DNA of 64,000 nt. Source: Streptomyces alboflavus (lineage in GTDB: Bacteria > Actinomycetota > Actinomycetes > Streptomycetales > Streptomycetaceae). Position numbers and translations under genes: made by a program. Within the stretch, counting starts at the first letter, position 1. The number at the start of each line of letters is the position of its first letter. Below, piece by piece: positions 54,775 to 64,000 of the stretch. Under the pieces are notes generated by a model. It was not told where the DNA came from, searched no databases, and saw nothing but the letters and a program-made list of their open reading frames with translations. The stretch spans positions 75,295 to 139,294 of the forward strand of contig NZ_JNXT01000059.1 in the NCBI RefSeq assembly GCF_000716675.1, in the 5' to 3' direction.

Positions 54775-57700
54775 TCACTCCTGGTGCATCCACTGGTGCA
54801 TCACCGACAACAGATGATCAGGGTCGACCGGCTTGGTCACGTAGTCCGAGGCCCCGGAGTCGATGGCCTTCTCCCGGTCGCCCTTCATGGCCTTCGCCGT
54901 GAGCGCGATGATCGGCAGACCGGCGAACTGCGGCATGCGGCGGATCGCCGTCGTCGTCGCGTAGCCGTCCATCTCCGGCATCATGATGTCCATCAGGACG
55001 ACCGTCACGTCGTCGTGCTGCTCCAGGACCTCGATGCCCTCCCGGCCGTTCTCCGCGTACAGCACGGACAGGCCGTGCTGCTCCAGGACGCTGGTGAGCG
55101 CGAACACGTTGCGGATGTCGTCGTCGACGATGAGGACCTTCTCGCCGCCGAACTGGATGCGCACCCGCGGGGCCGGAGCCTCCTGCCCCACACCCTCCTG
55201 CCACTGCTCCGGCGTCCCCGCGCCGGACCCGGCCGCGGGCTGCCCCGGAACCGCCTGCGCGGGACCCGTGGCGGGCGGCGCGCCCCGGCGGCGGCGCCGG
55301 AACAGCGCGGCGGGGCCAGGAGCCGCCTGCGGGGGCGTGGCGGCGGGCGGCGGGGACTCCGGGCGCCCGCCCTCGTCCGCGGCGGTCTCCCGGGACTGCA
55401 GGGACTCCAGGGACTCCAGTGCGGGCAGCTCGGGCGTCGCGGGCGGCGGCGGGAGCTGGGTGTAGCCCTGCGGCGGCAGTTCGCTGGGGTGCAGCGGCAA
55501 ATACAGCGTGAAGGTGGAGCCGCGTCCCGGTTCGCTGGCCGCGTGGATCTCGCCGCCGAGCAGCCGCGCGATCTCCCGGCTGATCGACAGGCCGAGGCCC
55601 GTGCCGCCGTACTTGCGGCTGGTCGTGCCGTCGGCCTGCTTGAAGGCCTCGAAGATCACCCGCATTCGTCCGTGTGCAGCGTCGCGGGCAGCTCCGGCGA
55701 GACCCGTACGGAGAAGTCGAGGCCCTTCTCCGCGGTGAGCGGGCGGAAAGTGGCCTCTACGTAGTCGACGAGTTGGACGAGGGCGATGCGTGTCGGGCTG
55801 ACGTCCATCTTGCCCGCCTCGACCTTCGACAGGTCGAGGATGTCGTTGATCAGCTGGAGCAGGTCCGAGCCCGCGCCGTGGATCGTCTCGGCGAACTCCA
55901 CCTGCTTGGGCGTGAGGTTCGCGTCGGCGTTGTCGGCGAGCAGCTTGGCGAGGATCAGCAGCGAGTTCAGCGGGGTGCGCAGCTCGTGCGACATGTTCGC
56001 CAGGAACTCGGACTTGTAGCGCATCGACACCGCGAGCTGTTCGGCGCGCTCCTCCAGGACCTGCCGGGCCTCCTCGATCTCGGTGTTCTTGACCTCGATG
56101 GACGCTGATCGTGTTGACGCTCGTCGCGATCATCTCGGCGATCTGGCTGAGGAAGTCCTTCTGGATGTGCGTGAACGGCTGGAAGGACGCCAGCTCGATG
56201 ACACCGAGGACCTTGCCCTCGAAGAGCACCGGCAACACGATGACCTGCGCCGGCGGCGCCTCACCGAGCCCGGAGGCGATCCGCAGATAGCCGGAAGGGG
56301 CGTTCTCCACGAGAATCGTGCGCCGCTCCTTGGCGGCCGTGCCGATCAGCGTCTCCCCCGGCCGGAACGACGTCGGCATCGACCCCATCGAATAGCCGTA
56401 GCTGCCGAGCATGCGCAGTTCGTACGCGTCCTCGTCACCGCCGAGGTCACTCGCGTCGTCGGTCGGCATGGCCAGGAAGAACGCGCCGTGCTGCGCCGAG
56501 ACGACCGGCGTCAGCTCGCTCATGATCAGCGAGGCCACGTCCTCCAGGTCGCGGCGGCCCTGCATCAGGCCGGAGATCCGCGCCAGGTTGCCCTTGAGCC
56601 AGTCCTGCTCCTTGTTGGCGAGGGTGGTGTCGCGGAGGTTCGCGATCATCGTGTTGATGTTGTCCTGGAGGACCTGGATCTCGCCCGCCGCGTCCACGTC
56701 GATCTTCAGGTTGAGGTCGCCGCGCGTCACCGCGGTGGCGACGGCCGCGATGGCGCGCACCTGCCGGGTGAGGTTCCCGGCCATCTCGTTCACGGACTCA
56801 GTGAGGTCCCGCCAGGTCCCGTCGACGTCCCGCACCCGCGCCTGACCGCCCAGCTGCCCCTCGGTGCCCACCTCACGGGCGACCCGGGTGACCTGCTCGG
56901 CGAACGAGGAGAGCTGGTCGACCATCGTGTTGATGGTGGTCTTGAGCTCCAGGATCTCGCCGCGCGCGTCGATGTCGATCTTCTTGGTGAGATCGCCCTT
57001 GGCGATGGCCGTCGTGACCATCGCGATGTTGCGCACCTGACCGGTCAGGTTGGACGCCATCCCGTTCACGGACTCGGTGAGGTCCTTCCACGTACCGGAC
57101 ACGCCCGGGACGCGCGCCTGGCCGCCGAGGATGCCGTCCGTGCCCACCTCACGGGCCACCTTGGTGACCTGGTCGGCGAACGAACTCAGCGTCTTCACCA
57201 TCGTGTTGAAGGTGTCCGCGAGCTGCGCGACCTCGCCGCGCGCCTCGATCGTCACCGTCTTCGTGAGGTCGCCGTTGGCGACGGCCGCGGCGACCTGCGA
57301 GATGTTGCGCACCTGCATGGTCAGGTTGTTGGCCATCAGGTTGACGTTGTCGCTGAGGTCCTTCCAGATGCCCGTGACGCCGACCACCCGCGCCTGACCG
57401 CCCAGCTTGCCCTCGGTGCCCACCTCACGGGCCACCCGCGTGACCTGCTCCGCGAACGACGACAGCTGGTCGACCATCGTGTTCACGGTCGTGACGAGCT
57501 CGAGGATCTCGCCCTTGGCGTCGACGGTGATCTTCTTGGACAGGTCACCCATGGCGACGGCCGTCGTGACCTCGGCGATGTTGCGCACCTGGAGGGTGAG
57601 GTTGTTCGCCATGCCGTTGACCGACTGCGTCAGGTCCTTCCACGTACCCGAAACGCCCTGCACCTCGGCCTGCCCGCCGAGGATGCCGTCCGTGCCCACC

Positions 57701-59940
57701 TCGCGGGACACCCGCGTGACCTGCTCGGCGAAGGCCGACAGCTGGTCCACCATCGTGTTGAGGGTGTTCTTCAGCTCCAGGATCTCGCCGCGCGCGTCCA
57801 CGTCGATCTTCTGCGACAGGTCACCGCGCGCCACCGCAGTCGCGACCTGCGCGATGTTGCGCACCTGGGCCGTGAGGTTCCCGGCCATGCCGTTCACGGA
57901 GTCGGTCAGGTCCCGCCACACACCGGCGACGCCCGGCACCTGCGCCTGGCCGCCGAGTCGCCCTTCCGTGCCCACTTCCCGCGCCACGCGCGTCACCTGA
58001 TCGGCGAACGCGGAGAGCTGGTCCACCATCGTGTTGATGGTGTTCTTCAGCTCCAGGATCTCACCGCGCGCGTCCACGTCGATCTTCTGCGACAGGTCAC
58101 CGCGCGCCACCGCCGTCGTCACCTGGGCGATCTGGCGCACCTGCGAAGTCAGGTTCCCCGCCATGAAGTTGACGGAGTCCGTGAGCTCCTTCCACGTACC
58201 GCTGACGCCGTCCACGCGCGCCTGGCCGCCGAGCCGCCCCTCCGTGCCCACGTCCCGCGCCATCCGCGTGACCTGGTCGGCGAACGACGACAGCTGGTCC
58301 ACCATCGTGTTCACGGTGTTCTTGAGCTGGAGCATCTCTCCGGAGACGTCGACCGTGACCTTCTGGGAGAGGTCGCCGTTGGCCACCGCCGTCGTCACCT
58401 GCGCGATGTTGCGCACCTGCCCGGTGAGGTTGCGGAAGGCGGTGTTCACCGAGTCGGTGAGGTCCTTCCACGTCCCGGCGGCGCCCGGCACCTGCGCCTG
58501 CCCGCCCAGCTCGCCCTCGACGCCGACCTCCCGCGCCACCCGCGTCACTTCGGCGCCGAACGACGACAGCTGGTCCACCATCGTGTTGACGGTGTTCTTC
58601 AACTCCAGCATCTCGCCCGCGACATCGACGGTGACCTTCTGCGACAGATCGCCGTTCGCGACCGCCGTCGTCACCTGCGCGATGTCCCGCACCTGCGTCG
58701 TCAGGTTCCGGAAGACCGTGTTGACGGAGTCGGTCAGGTCCTTCCACGTCCCGGCCGCGCCCGGCACGTTGGCCTGCCCGCCGAGCTGCCCCTCCGCGCC
58801 GACCTCGTTGGCGACGCGCGTGACCTCGTCCGCGAACGTCCGCAGCGTCTCCGTCATCTGGTTGATGGTCTCGGCGAGCTGCGCCACCTCGCCGCGCGCG
58901 CTCACCCGCACCTTCTGCGACAGATCGCCGTTCGCGACGGCCGTCGTGACCTGGGCGATGCCCCGCACCTGCGCGGTCAGGTTGCCCGCCATCAGGTTCA
59001 CCGAGTCGGTGAGGTCCTTCCACACGCCCGCGACACCCGGCACCTGCGCCTGCCCGCCGAGCTCGCCCTCCGTGCCGACCTCCCGCGCGACCCGGGTGAC
59101 CTCGGAGGAGAACGAGGACAGCTGGTCCACCATCGTGTTGACGGTGTTCTTCAGCTCCAGCATCTCGCCGGCCACGTGCACCGTGACCTTGCGGGACAGA
59201 TCGCCCTTGGCCACCGCCGTCGTCACCAGGGCGATGTCGCGCACCTGCGCCGTCAGCCGGTACGCCATCGTGTTGACCGAGTCCGTGAGGTCCTTCCACG
59301 AACCGGACATGCCGCGCAACCGGGCCTGCCCGCCCAGCTTGCCCTCCGTGCCGACCTCACTGGCCACCCGCGTGACCTCGTCGGTGAACGTGGACAGCTG
59401 GTCGACCAGGTTGTTGACCGTGCGCCCGACCTTCAGGAACTCACCGCGCAGCGGATGGCCGTTGCCCTCGTCCGCCTCCGCACGCAGCTCCATGCGCTGC
59501 TCCAGGTCGCCCTCCGCGACCGCGGAAAGCACCCGGCCGACCTCGGAGACGGGCCGTACGAGATCCTCCACGAGGGCGTTCGAGGCGTCGATCGCCGCCG
59601 CCCAGGAGCCCTCCATGGCCCCGCCCCGCAGCCGCTCTGTGAGCTTTCCCTCACGCCCCACCGTGCGCCGCACCCGCGACAGCTCACCGGTGAGGTGGAG
59701 ATTGCGGTCGGCGACCTCGTTGAAGACGGCGGCGATCTCCGACATCACGTCGTCGCCGGAGACCGTCAGGCGCTTGCGGAAGTTCCCGTCCCGCATCGCC
59801 ACGAGGGCGACGAGCAGCCTGTTGAGGGCCGCGGCGTCCACCGTGGCCGTCGCCCCGTTGCGCGGTTTGCGCTGACTGTTCAGGGACTGTCCGTCTTTCG
59901 CGCGCGCCTTAGAGGTCCGCGTCGCAGCGCCAGACTCCAC
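54775..59940 (-). pseudogene. osaA: Hybrid histidine kinase OsaA, kinase core disrupted by two deletions
   Basis: An osmotic-stress hybrid sensor kinase. It starts with GTG at 59940 behind GGGAGGGAC. Residues about 140-1105 are ten tandem ~92-residue units, each with a HAMP-like module and a W(K/R)DLT-SVN motif. A GAF domain follows (about 1125-1275). At about 56100 the frame shifts after NTISV: the true continuation ([13 protein letters not shown], then SHELRTP with the phosphorylatable His) is in another frame. At about 55666 a second junction, after PATLHTDE, returns to the first frame at [12 protein letters not shown]. The second junction also removes the N-box and G1 box. G2 (GGTGLGLS) and the C-terminal receiver ([12 protein letters not shown]) remain. 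The frame stays open for 1721 codons, but about 148 residues are nonsense, so no kinase activity is expected. The recalled S. coelicolor length, about 1830, suggests some 100 codons lost. Confidence 0.85.
56625..59520 (-). repeat. Ten tandem 276-bp coding repeats of osaA
   Basis: The DNA encoding the HAMP-like units is repetitive at 276 bp (92 codons). Each unit has the order GDLSxKV, [29 protein letters not shown] and WKDLTDSVN. Such an array is prone to unequal recombination and to short-read assembly collapse. Confidence 0.9.
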
Positions 59941-60204
59941 TGTGTCCCTCCCGCAAGGGTCGACCGTACTGCTGGGGCTCCATCTCGAAGCCTGCCCAGT
60001 GTTTCACCATGGCCGAACCAGGCCATAACAGTTCGGCAGCTTCGCACACCGTCCGCACTCCCTCCGGGCGGAAACACTGGCGACCGGCATCAGCTTGGAC
60101 GGCGAAGGTAAGTAACCTGGCATCCGGCTGTCCAACCACCCCGGTCCTGCCCGGCCAGGGCGGTGGCACACATAAACAGCGGGCATCGGAGGGGCGGCCG
60201 CACC
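59941..60204. promoter_or_regulatory. Divergent osaA/osaC promoter region
   Basis: 264 bp with no gene. AAGGTAAGTAACC near 60103-60116 faces osaC and, with GCAT 15 bp upstream, is a weak match to a SigB-type promoter (GNNT-N14-16-GGGTA). GGAGGGG at about 60189 is the osaC ribosome binding site. Confidence 0.4.
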
Positions 60205-62865
60205 ATGGGACTGCAGATTCCCGGGGGACAACGGACGAGGAGCTCTGTGATCACCGCGCGCGCGGCTGCGACTTTCGAACCTCTCGGGCGTTCCGTCGCG
60301 ACGGCCCGTTCGTTCGTCAGAGACACCCTCCAGGGCTGGGGGTTCTCCGACATCGTCGACGACGCGGTCGTTCTGACCAGTGAACTCGTCACGAACGCCG
60401 TCGTCCACGCGGGCACAGCCGCCGACGTCCTGTGTCTGCGCACCGAGGACGCCGTCCGCATCGAGGTCTCCGACCACTATCCCGAGCGTGAGATCCCCCT
60501 CCAGAGCTCCCCTGCGACCATGGGCAGCCCCGATCGCGAGGGCGGCCGCGGCCTCCAGCTCTGTGCCGCGCTCGCCACCCGCTGGGGCGTCGACTACACC
60601 TCGACCCACAAGCAGGTCTGGTTCCAACTCGACCTGCCCGACCGCCCCGTCGGCACCCGCGCCGCGGGCCCCGCGCTCCCGGCCGACCTCCTCCCGATCA
60701 CCGACGGCCGCGTCCGTGTCGCCGTCGTCCAGATCGACCGCGCGGGCGCCATCTCCGCCTGGAACGAGGACGCCGAGGAACTCTTCGGGTACGTCGCCGA
60801 ACAGGTCACCGGCAAGCCCCTCACCGACTTCGCCGCCTGGCCGCACACCCCCGGCACCAGCACCGGCATCGCCGACGCCCTCCAGCTCTCCCGCTGGGAG
60901 GGCAGCTACGGCATCCGCGACTCCGGCGGCCGTGTCATCCCCGTCTACGCATCCCACCTGCGCGTGCGCGACACCGACGGCGACCCCTCCACGGTCTGTC
61001 TGCTCGTCCGCGACGACGAGCGCGCCGTCCTGCAGACTCCGCTGCGCGGCCCCTCCCCGGAGCCCGGCGCCCTCAGCGAGCCGCGCGCCGCCGACCCCTT
61101 CGAGGTCTTCATCGGCTCCCCCGCGCCGGAGGACCTGGACGGCCTCCTGCAGCGCACGGTCGAGCGCGCCCGCGACATGCTCGACGGCGACGCGGCCTTC
61201 CTGCTCCTGGCGACGGACGACGAGACGGAGCTCGAGGTCCGCGCCTCCACGGGCCTGCCGTCGGCCCGCCAGCGCTTCGCCCGCGTCCCCGTGGAGGCGG
61301 GCCCCGGCCGGTACGGCTCCGCGCGCCTGCCGGCCGTCCACGAGGACCTCACGGTGGTCCCGGGCGCCGTCCCGCTGCTCAACAGCACCGGCATGCGTTC
61401 GGTCGTCACGGTCCCGCTGAAGGTCGAGGGCCGCCTCACGGGCTCGCTCGGTGTCGCCGCCGAGGCCCCGGACCGGTACTCGAACGAAGAGGCCCTGCGC
61501 CTGCAGTTCGCCGCCGACCGCATCGCCCTCGCCGTGGAGTCGGCCCGCCTCGGCGAGCTGGAGCGCCTGCGCCGCGGCTCCCTCTCCTTCCTGGTGGAGG
61601 CCTCCGACCTGCTCGCGGGCACCCTCGACCGCGACCAGACCCTGGCCCTCATGGCCCAGATGACGGTCCCCACGCTCGCGACCTGGTGCGCCGTCTACAC
61701 GATCGCCGACCAGGCCTCGGAGCCGTACCTCTCGTACGTCCTGCACGAGGACGAGGAGCGCATCGACGGCCTCAAGGCCCTCCTCACGAAGGTCGCCCCG
61801 CCGGACCCGGTCCCGACTCCGGGCGCCCGCGTCTGGACGGCCCCTTCCGACGCCGCGCACCAGGCGGCCCTGCGCACGTCGATGCGCAACCTCGGCCTCG
61901 GCGAGCCGATGACGGTCGGCGCGGGCATCGGCACGACCCTGTCGACGGCCTCCGCGGTGGGCGGCGAGACGGTCGTCCTGCCCCTGGTGGCCCGCAACCG
62001 CGTCATCGGCATGCTGGTGCTCGGCAAGCCGTCCGACGAGCACTTCCGCCAGGAGATCCTGGAGCTCGCCGAGGACCTGTCCCGCCGTGCCGCCCTGGCC
62101 CTGGACAACGCCCGCCTGTACTCGGAGCGCATGGCGATCAGCCAGTCCCTCCAGCGCAGCCTGCTCCCGCCCGGCCTGCCCCAGGTCCCTGGCGTGGAGG
62201 TGGAGGTCATCTACCGCGCGGCCGGCGAGGGCAACGAGGTCGGCGGTGACTTCTACGACCTCTTCCCGATCCGCGACGGCGCGTACGGCTTCGCGATCGG
62301 CGACGTCTGCGGCACGGGTCCGGAGGCGGCCGCGGTCACGGGCCTGGCCCGGCACGCCCTGCGTCTCCTTGCCCGCGAGGGCTTCGGCGGCCCCGCGGTC
62401 CTGGAGCGCCTGAACGCCGCGATCCTCGACGAGGGCGCCCGCAGCCGCTTCCTGACGCTCCTCTACGGCGAGTTGTGGCCCCAGGAGGACGGCTCCGCGG
62501 TCCTGAAGATCGTCTGCGCGGGACATCCCCTTCCGCTGCGCCTGCGCCAGGACGGCACGGTCGAGCCGTACGCGGAGCCGCAGCCCCTGCTCGGCGTCAT
62601 GGACGACCTGGAGCTGTACGAGCAGACGGTGACCCTGGATCCCGGGGACGTCCTGCTGTGCGTCACGGACGGCGTGACGGAGCGCCGCGAGGGCACGCGC
62701 ATGCTGGGGGACGACGGTCTCGCCGATGTCCTGACGACGTGCACGGGTCTCACGGCGGGCGCGGTGGCGGCCCGCATCATGCGCGCGGTGGAGCGCTTCG
62801 CTTCGGACGCCCCGTCGGACGACATGGCGATCCTGGCGATGCGCGTGCCGGGCCTCGACGACTGA
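60205..62865 (+). CDS. osaC: Multidomain regulator OsaC: RsbW-like kinase, PAS, GAF and PP2C phosphatase
   Basis: An 886-residue protein. Domains in order: RsbW-like anti-sigma ATPase (about 20-140; N-box LTSELVTNAVVHAG and G-box GGRGLQLCAALA), PAS (about 160-270), two GAF domains (about 310-460 and 475-640), and a PP2C/SpoIIE phosphatase (about 660-885) with metal-binding aspartates in EVGGDFYDLF, IGDVCGTGPEAAAV, CVTDGVTE and SDDMAIL. In S. coelicolor OsaC binds and restrains sigma-B after osmotic stress (from memory). I prefer ATG 60205 (MGLQIPGG) with GGAGGGG upstream over an ATG 14 codons earlier. It is divergent from osaA and intact. Confidence 0.92.
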   Translation: MGLQIPGGQRTRSSVITARAAATFEPLGRSVATARSFVRDTLQGWGFSDIVDDAVVLTSELVTNAVVHAGTAADVLCLRTEDAVRIEVSDHYPEREIPLQSSPATMGSPDREGGRGLQLCAALATRWGVDYTSTHKQVWFQLDLPDRPVGTRAAGPALPADLLPITDGRVRVAVVQIDRAGAISAWNEDAEELFGYVAEQVTGKPLTDFAAWPHTPGTSTGIADALQLSRWEGSYGIRDSGGRVIPVYASHLRVRDTDGDPSTVCLLVRDDERAVLQTPLRGPSPEPGALSEPRAADPFEVFIGSPAPEDLDGLLQRTVERARDMLDGDAAFLLLATDDETELEVRASTGLPSARQRFARVPVEAGPGRYGSARLPAVHEDLTVVPGAVPLLNSTGMRSVVTVPLKVEGRLTGSLGVAAEAPDRYSNEEALRLQFAADRIALAVESARLGELERLRRGSLSFLVEASDLLAGTLDRDQTLALMAQMTVPTLATWCAVYTIADQASEPYLSYVLHEDEERIDGLKALLTKVAPPDPVPTPGARVWTAPSDAAHQAALRTSMRNLGLGEPMTVGAGIGTTLSTASAVGGETVVLPLVARNRVIGMLVLGKPSDEHFRQEILELAEDLSRRAALALDNARLYSERMAISQSLQRSLLPPGLPQVPGVEVEVIYRAAGEGNEVGGDFYDLFPIRDGAYGFAIGDVCGTGPEAAAVTGLARHALRLLAREGFGGPAVLERLNAAILDEGARSRFLTLLYGELWPQEDGSAVLKIVCAGHPLPLRLRQDGTVEPYAEPQPLLGVMDDLELYEQTVTLDPGDVLLCVTDGVTERREGTRMLGDDGLADVLTTCTGLTAGAVAARIMRAVERFASDAPSDDMAILAMRVPGLDD

Positions 62866-62870
62866 CCGCT

Positions 62871-62937
62871 GTGTGCCCCCTCCCGAGAAGGGGGCACACA
62901 ACAAAGAAGGCCACCGTCCCCAGGACGGTGGCCTTCT
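62871..62937. terminator. Double hairpin terminator after osaC
   Basis: Two perfect hairpins in tandem: an 11-bp stem (GTGTGCCCCCT, 62871-62899) and a 15-bp stem (AGAAGGCCACCGTCC, 62905-62937) with a 3-nt loop. The second ends 19 bp from the 3' end of the convergent tRNA gene and probably serves both directions. Confidence 0.9.
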
Positions 62938-62956
62938 CTCATTCCTTCAATCTCTG

Positions 62957-63029
62957 AGCCCCCAAGCGGAATCGAACCGCTGACCTTCTCCTTACCATGG
63001 AGACGCTCTACCGACTGAGCTATAGGGGC
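62957..63029 (-). tRNA. tRNA-Thr (GGT anticodon)
   Basis: A 73-nt cloverleaf: acceptor GCCCCTA pairing with TGGGGGC plus discriminator U, D-arm AGCTCAGTCGGTAGAGC, anticodon stem TCTCC/GGAGA around ATGGTAA (anticodon GGU), and T-arm AGCGG-TTCGATT-CCGCT. CCA is not encoded. Decodes ACC/ACU. Confidence 0.97.
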
Positions 63030-63137
63030 CAGTTGCGTTCTGCGCGGTTTCCCGCGCGGCAACGGAATAAATCATACCCGAACATCGGGCGCCTCAGAAC
63101 CGCCGTCTCCTCGGGCGCCGAGGAAACCTGGCCGGAT

Positions 63138-63812
63138 TCAGAACGCGGGCTGGAGCAGTCCGCCGAGCGCGTTGCACGCCGACACGATCCGCTGGAGTTC
63201 CCGTCGCGTCAACGAGGCGTCCACGGGCAGCGCGAGCGTCTCGTCGGCGGCCCTTTCGGTCTGCGGCAGTTCCACGTCCCGCCAGTACTTCGGCGTCCGG
63301 TGCAGCGGCGTCTTCACGGGTACGTGGCAGTCAACTCCCCTGGCCCGTACGGCGCGCGCGAACGCGTCGCGGTCCGGCCGCCCGTTGCCGGGCACCCGGA
63401 CGACGTACTGGTGGCTGTGGGCAGCTCCTCGGGCCGGCGTTATCACTCCGGTGAGGCGCCCGTTCAGGTACGAGGCGTACGCCTGCCGCTGCGCCATCCC
63501 GTCATGGGGCGCGTCGGGCTCGGCGTGCTCCAGTACGAGGAGCGCGTGCCGCTGTCCGACGGCGTGGAGCCCGGCGATGTCCGCCTGGTTCCCGAAGCGG
63601 TGTACGGCGACCACGGCGGCCGTTCGGGGGGTGACAACGGCGTCGACCGCGTCGGGGTCGAGGCAGTACGTCCGGGGGTCGATGTCCGCGAACACGGGCA
63701 TGGCGCCCGCGAGCACGGCGGCCTCGGCCACTTCGGCGTTCCCGTAGGCGGGGACGATGACCTCGTCTCCGCTGCCGACTCCTGCGGCTCGCAGCATCGC
63801 AAGTGTTCCCAT
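63138..63812 (-). CDS. Degenerate DegT/DnrJ/EryC1-family protein lacking the PLP lysine region
   Basis: A 224-residue protein with the N-terminal half of a sugar aminotransferase (GVGSGDEVIVPAYGNAEVAE, AGAMPVFADIDPRTYCLDP, TAAVVAVHRFGNQADIAGL) joined directly to the C-terminal part (YVVRVPGNGRPDRDAFARAV, GVDCHVPVKTPLHRTPKYW). The central segment with the Schiff-base lysine (FSFxxxKxxxxGEGG in homologs) is missing: only two lysines exist, both in the C-terminal part. Catalysis by the usual chemistry is impossible. Similar short proteins seem common in Streptomyces (from memory), so this may be a stable non-catalytic family. ATG at 63812 is chosen; a TTG at 63860 would overlap the rRNA terminator. 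Confidence 0.7.
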   Translation of the reverse strand: MGTLAMLRAAGVGSGDEVIVPAYGNAEVAEAAVLAGAMPVFADIDPRTYCLDPDAVDAVVTPRTAAVVAVHRFGNQADIAGLHAVGQRHALLVLEHAEPDAPHDGMAQRQAYASYLNGRLTGVITPARGAAHSHQYVVRVPGNGRPDRDAFARAVRARGVDCHVPVKTPLHRTPKYWRDVELPQTERAADETLALPVDASLTRRELQRIVSACNALGGLLQPAF

Positions 63813-63860
63813 GTCGCGGATGTTGGTCGCACAACGTGAACGGGGAGTGACGCGCAACAA

Positions 63861-63904
63861 AAAAGAGCTGGTCCCTGAACCGAAGTTCAGGGACCAGCTC
63901 TTTT
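63861..63904 (-). terminator. Intrinsic terminator of the rRNA operon
   Basis: A perfect 20-bp stem (63861-63880 with 63885-63904) with a 4-nt CGAA loop, followed on the minus strand by TTGTTG after a U-run formed by the stem base. It lies 12 bp past the 5S rRNA 3' end. Confidence 0.95.
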
Positions 63905-63915
63905 ATCAATTTTAG

Positions 63916-64000
63916 TTCGGCGGCGTCCTACTCTCCCACAGGGTCCCCCCTGCAGTACCATCGGCGCTGTAAGGCTTAGCTTCCGGGTTCGGAATGTAAC
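63916..64000 (-). rRNA. rrf: 5S ribosomal RNA (partial, 5' end outside window)
   Basis: The reverse strand reads GTTACATTCCGAACCCGGAAGC through GGGAGAGTAGGACGCCGCCGAACT in pieces that match Streptomyces 5S rRNA positions from about 36 to the 3' end. About 85 of 120 nt are visible. The 3' end is placed to within 1-2 nt. 23S and 16S genes are expected beyond the window. Confidence 0.95.

Noticed and set aside
56083..60111. A 1342-codon open frame on the plus strand opposite osaA
   Set aside because: It mirrors the repeat structure of osaA, is His/Arg/Val/Leu-biased with no known domain, and is a codon-bias shadow typical of high-GC genes.
59941..60204. SigB-dependent promoter for osaC
   Set aside because: The best match (AAGGTAAG with GCAT upstream) departs from the GGGTA core; not strong enough to call.
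60004..62904. A 966-codon minus-strand frame over osaC
   Set aside because: Shadow of osaC: osaC has full, ordered domains with catalytic residues, while the antisense frame has none.

Overview
The window is about 64 kb of very GC-rich chromosome from a Streptomyces-like actinomycete. Gene content and order match, from memory, the conserved Streptomyces core around rshA-dapF-miaA-miaB-gluRK-gluABCD-recX-recA-lhr-dps-clgR-cinA-pgsA-rimO-ftsK-osaABC, ending at an rRNA operon. GTG starts, 4-bp ATGA gene overlaps, leaderless promoters and G/C-ending codons all fit. I see no prophage, insertion sequence, CRISPR array or antibiotic cluster.

Layout. 1-7.4 kb: (p)ppGpp synthetase/hydrolase RshA (cut by the edge), DapF, the tRNA A37 modification genes miaA and miaB, and small genes between them. 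7.5-12.4 kb: a GNAT-like gene, then a divergent Asp23/Gls24 envelope-stress locus. One arm is an ECF sigma factor, a zinc-finger anti-sigma fused to an Asp23 domain, and an Asp23 protein; the other arm is Asp23, DUF2273, an Asp23-membrane protein and AmaP. 12.6-16.4 kb: a SAM methyltransferase, a decayed MBL/MarR remnant, an APH-fold kinase and a TAXI binding protein. 16.5-22.5 kb: the GluK/GluR two-component system and the gluABCD glutamate transporter, whose ATPase gene has lost its 3' end. 22.7-25.7 kb: an FAD monooxygenase, then a cysteine-rich leader peptide ahead of cysteine dioxygenase and rhodanese. 25.8-29.2 kb: an FtsX-type permease with an ArsR-like regulator that sits beside its own operator array. 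29.3-33.4 kb: recX-recA under DNA-damage promoters, then an ArsR-SRPBCC regulator and an SDR. 33.4-38 kb: AI-2E family permease, DUF3046, a toroid-like protein and an AraC-azlC-azlD cluster. 38.1-44.9 kb: lhr helicase (with a damage-type promoter), a Nei-type glycosylase and an SDR. 44.9-53.6 kb: a small membrane protein, dps, clgR-cinA-pgsA-rimO, a RodZ-like protein and ftsK. 53.8-62.9 kb: the osmotic-stress system osaB, osaA, osaC. 62.9-64 kb: tRNA-Thr, a degenerate DegT-family protein, the rRNA operon terminator and the end of 5S rRNA.

The most notable points are: (a) the Asp23 divergon, which joins an ECF sigma/anti-sigma pair to membrane-anchored Asp23 proteins; (b) structural damage in genes that are normally intact, with OsaA carrying two internal deletions that remove the kinase core and gluA lacking its H-loop and C-terminus, which could be real loss or assembly error; (c) RecA-independent DNA-damage promoter motifs before both recA and lhr, the latter apparently leaderless; (d) several operator palindromes and a 105-bp MITE-like inverted repeat between lhr and nei.
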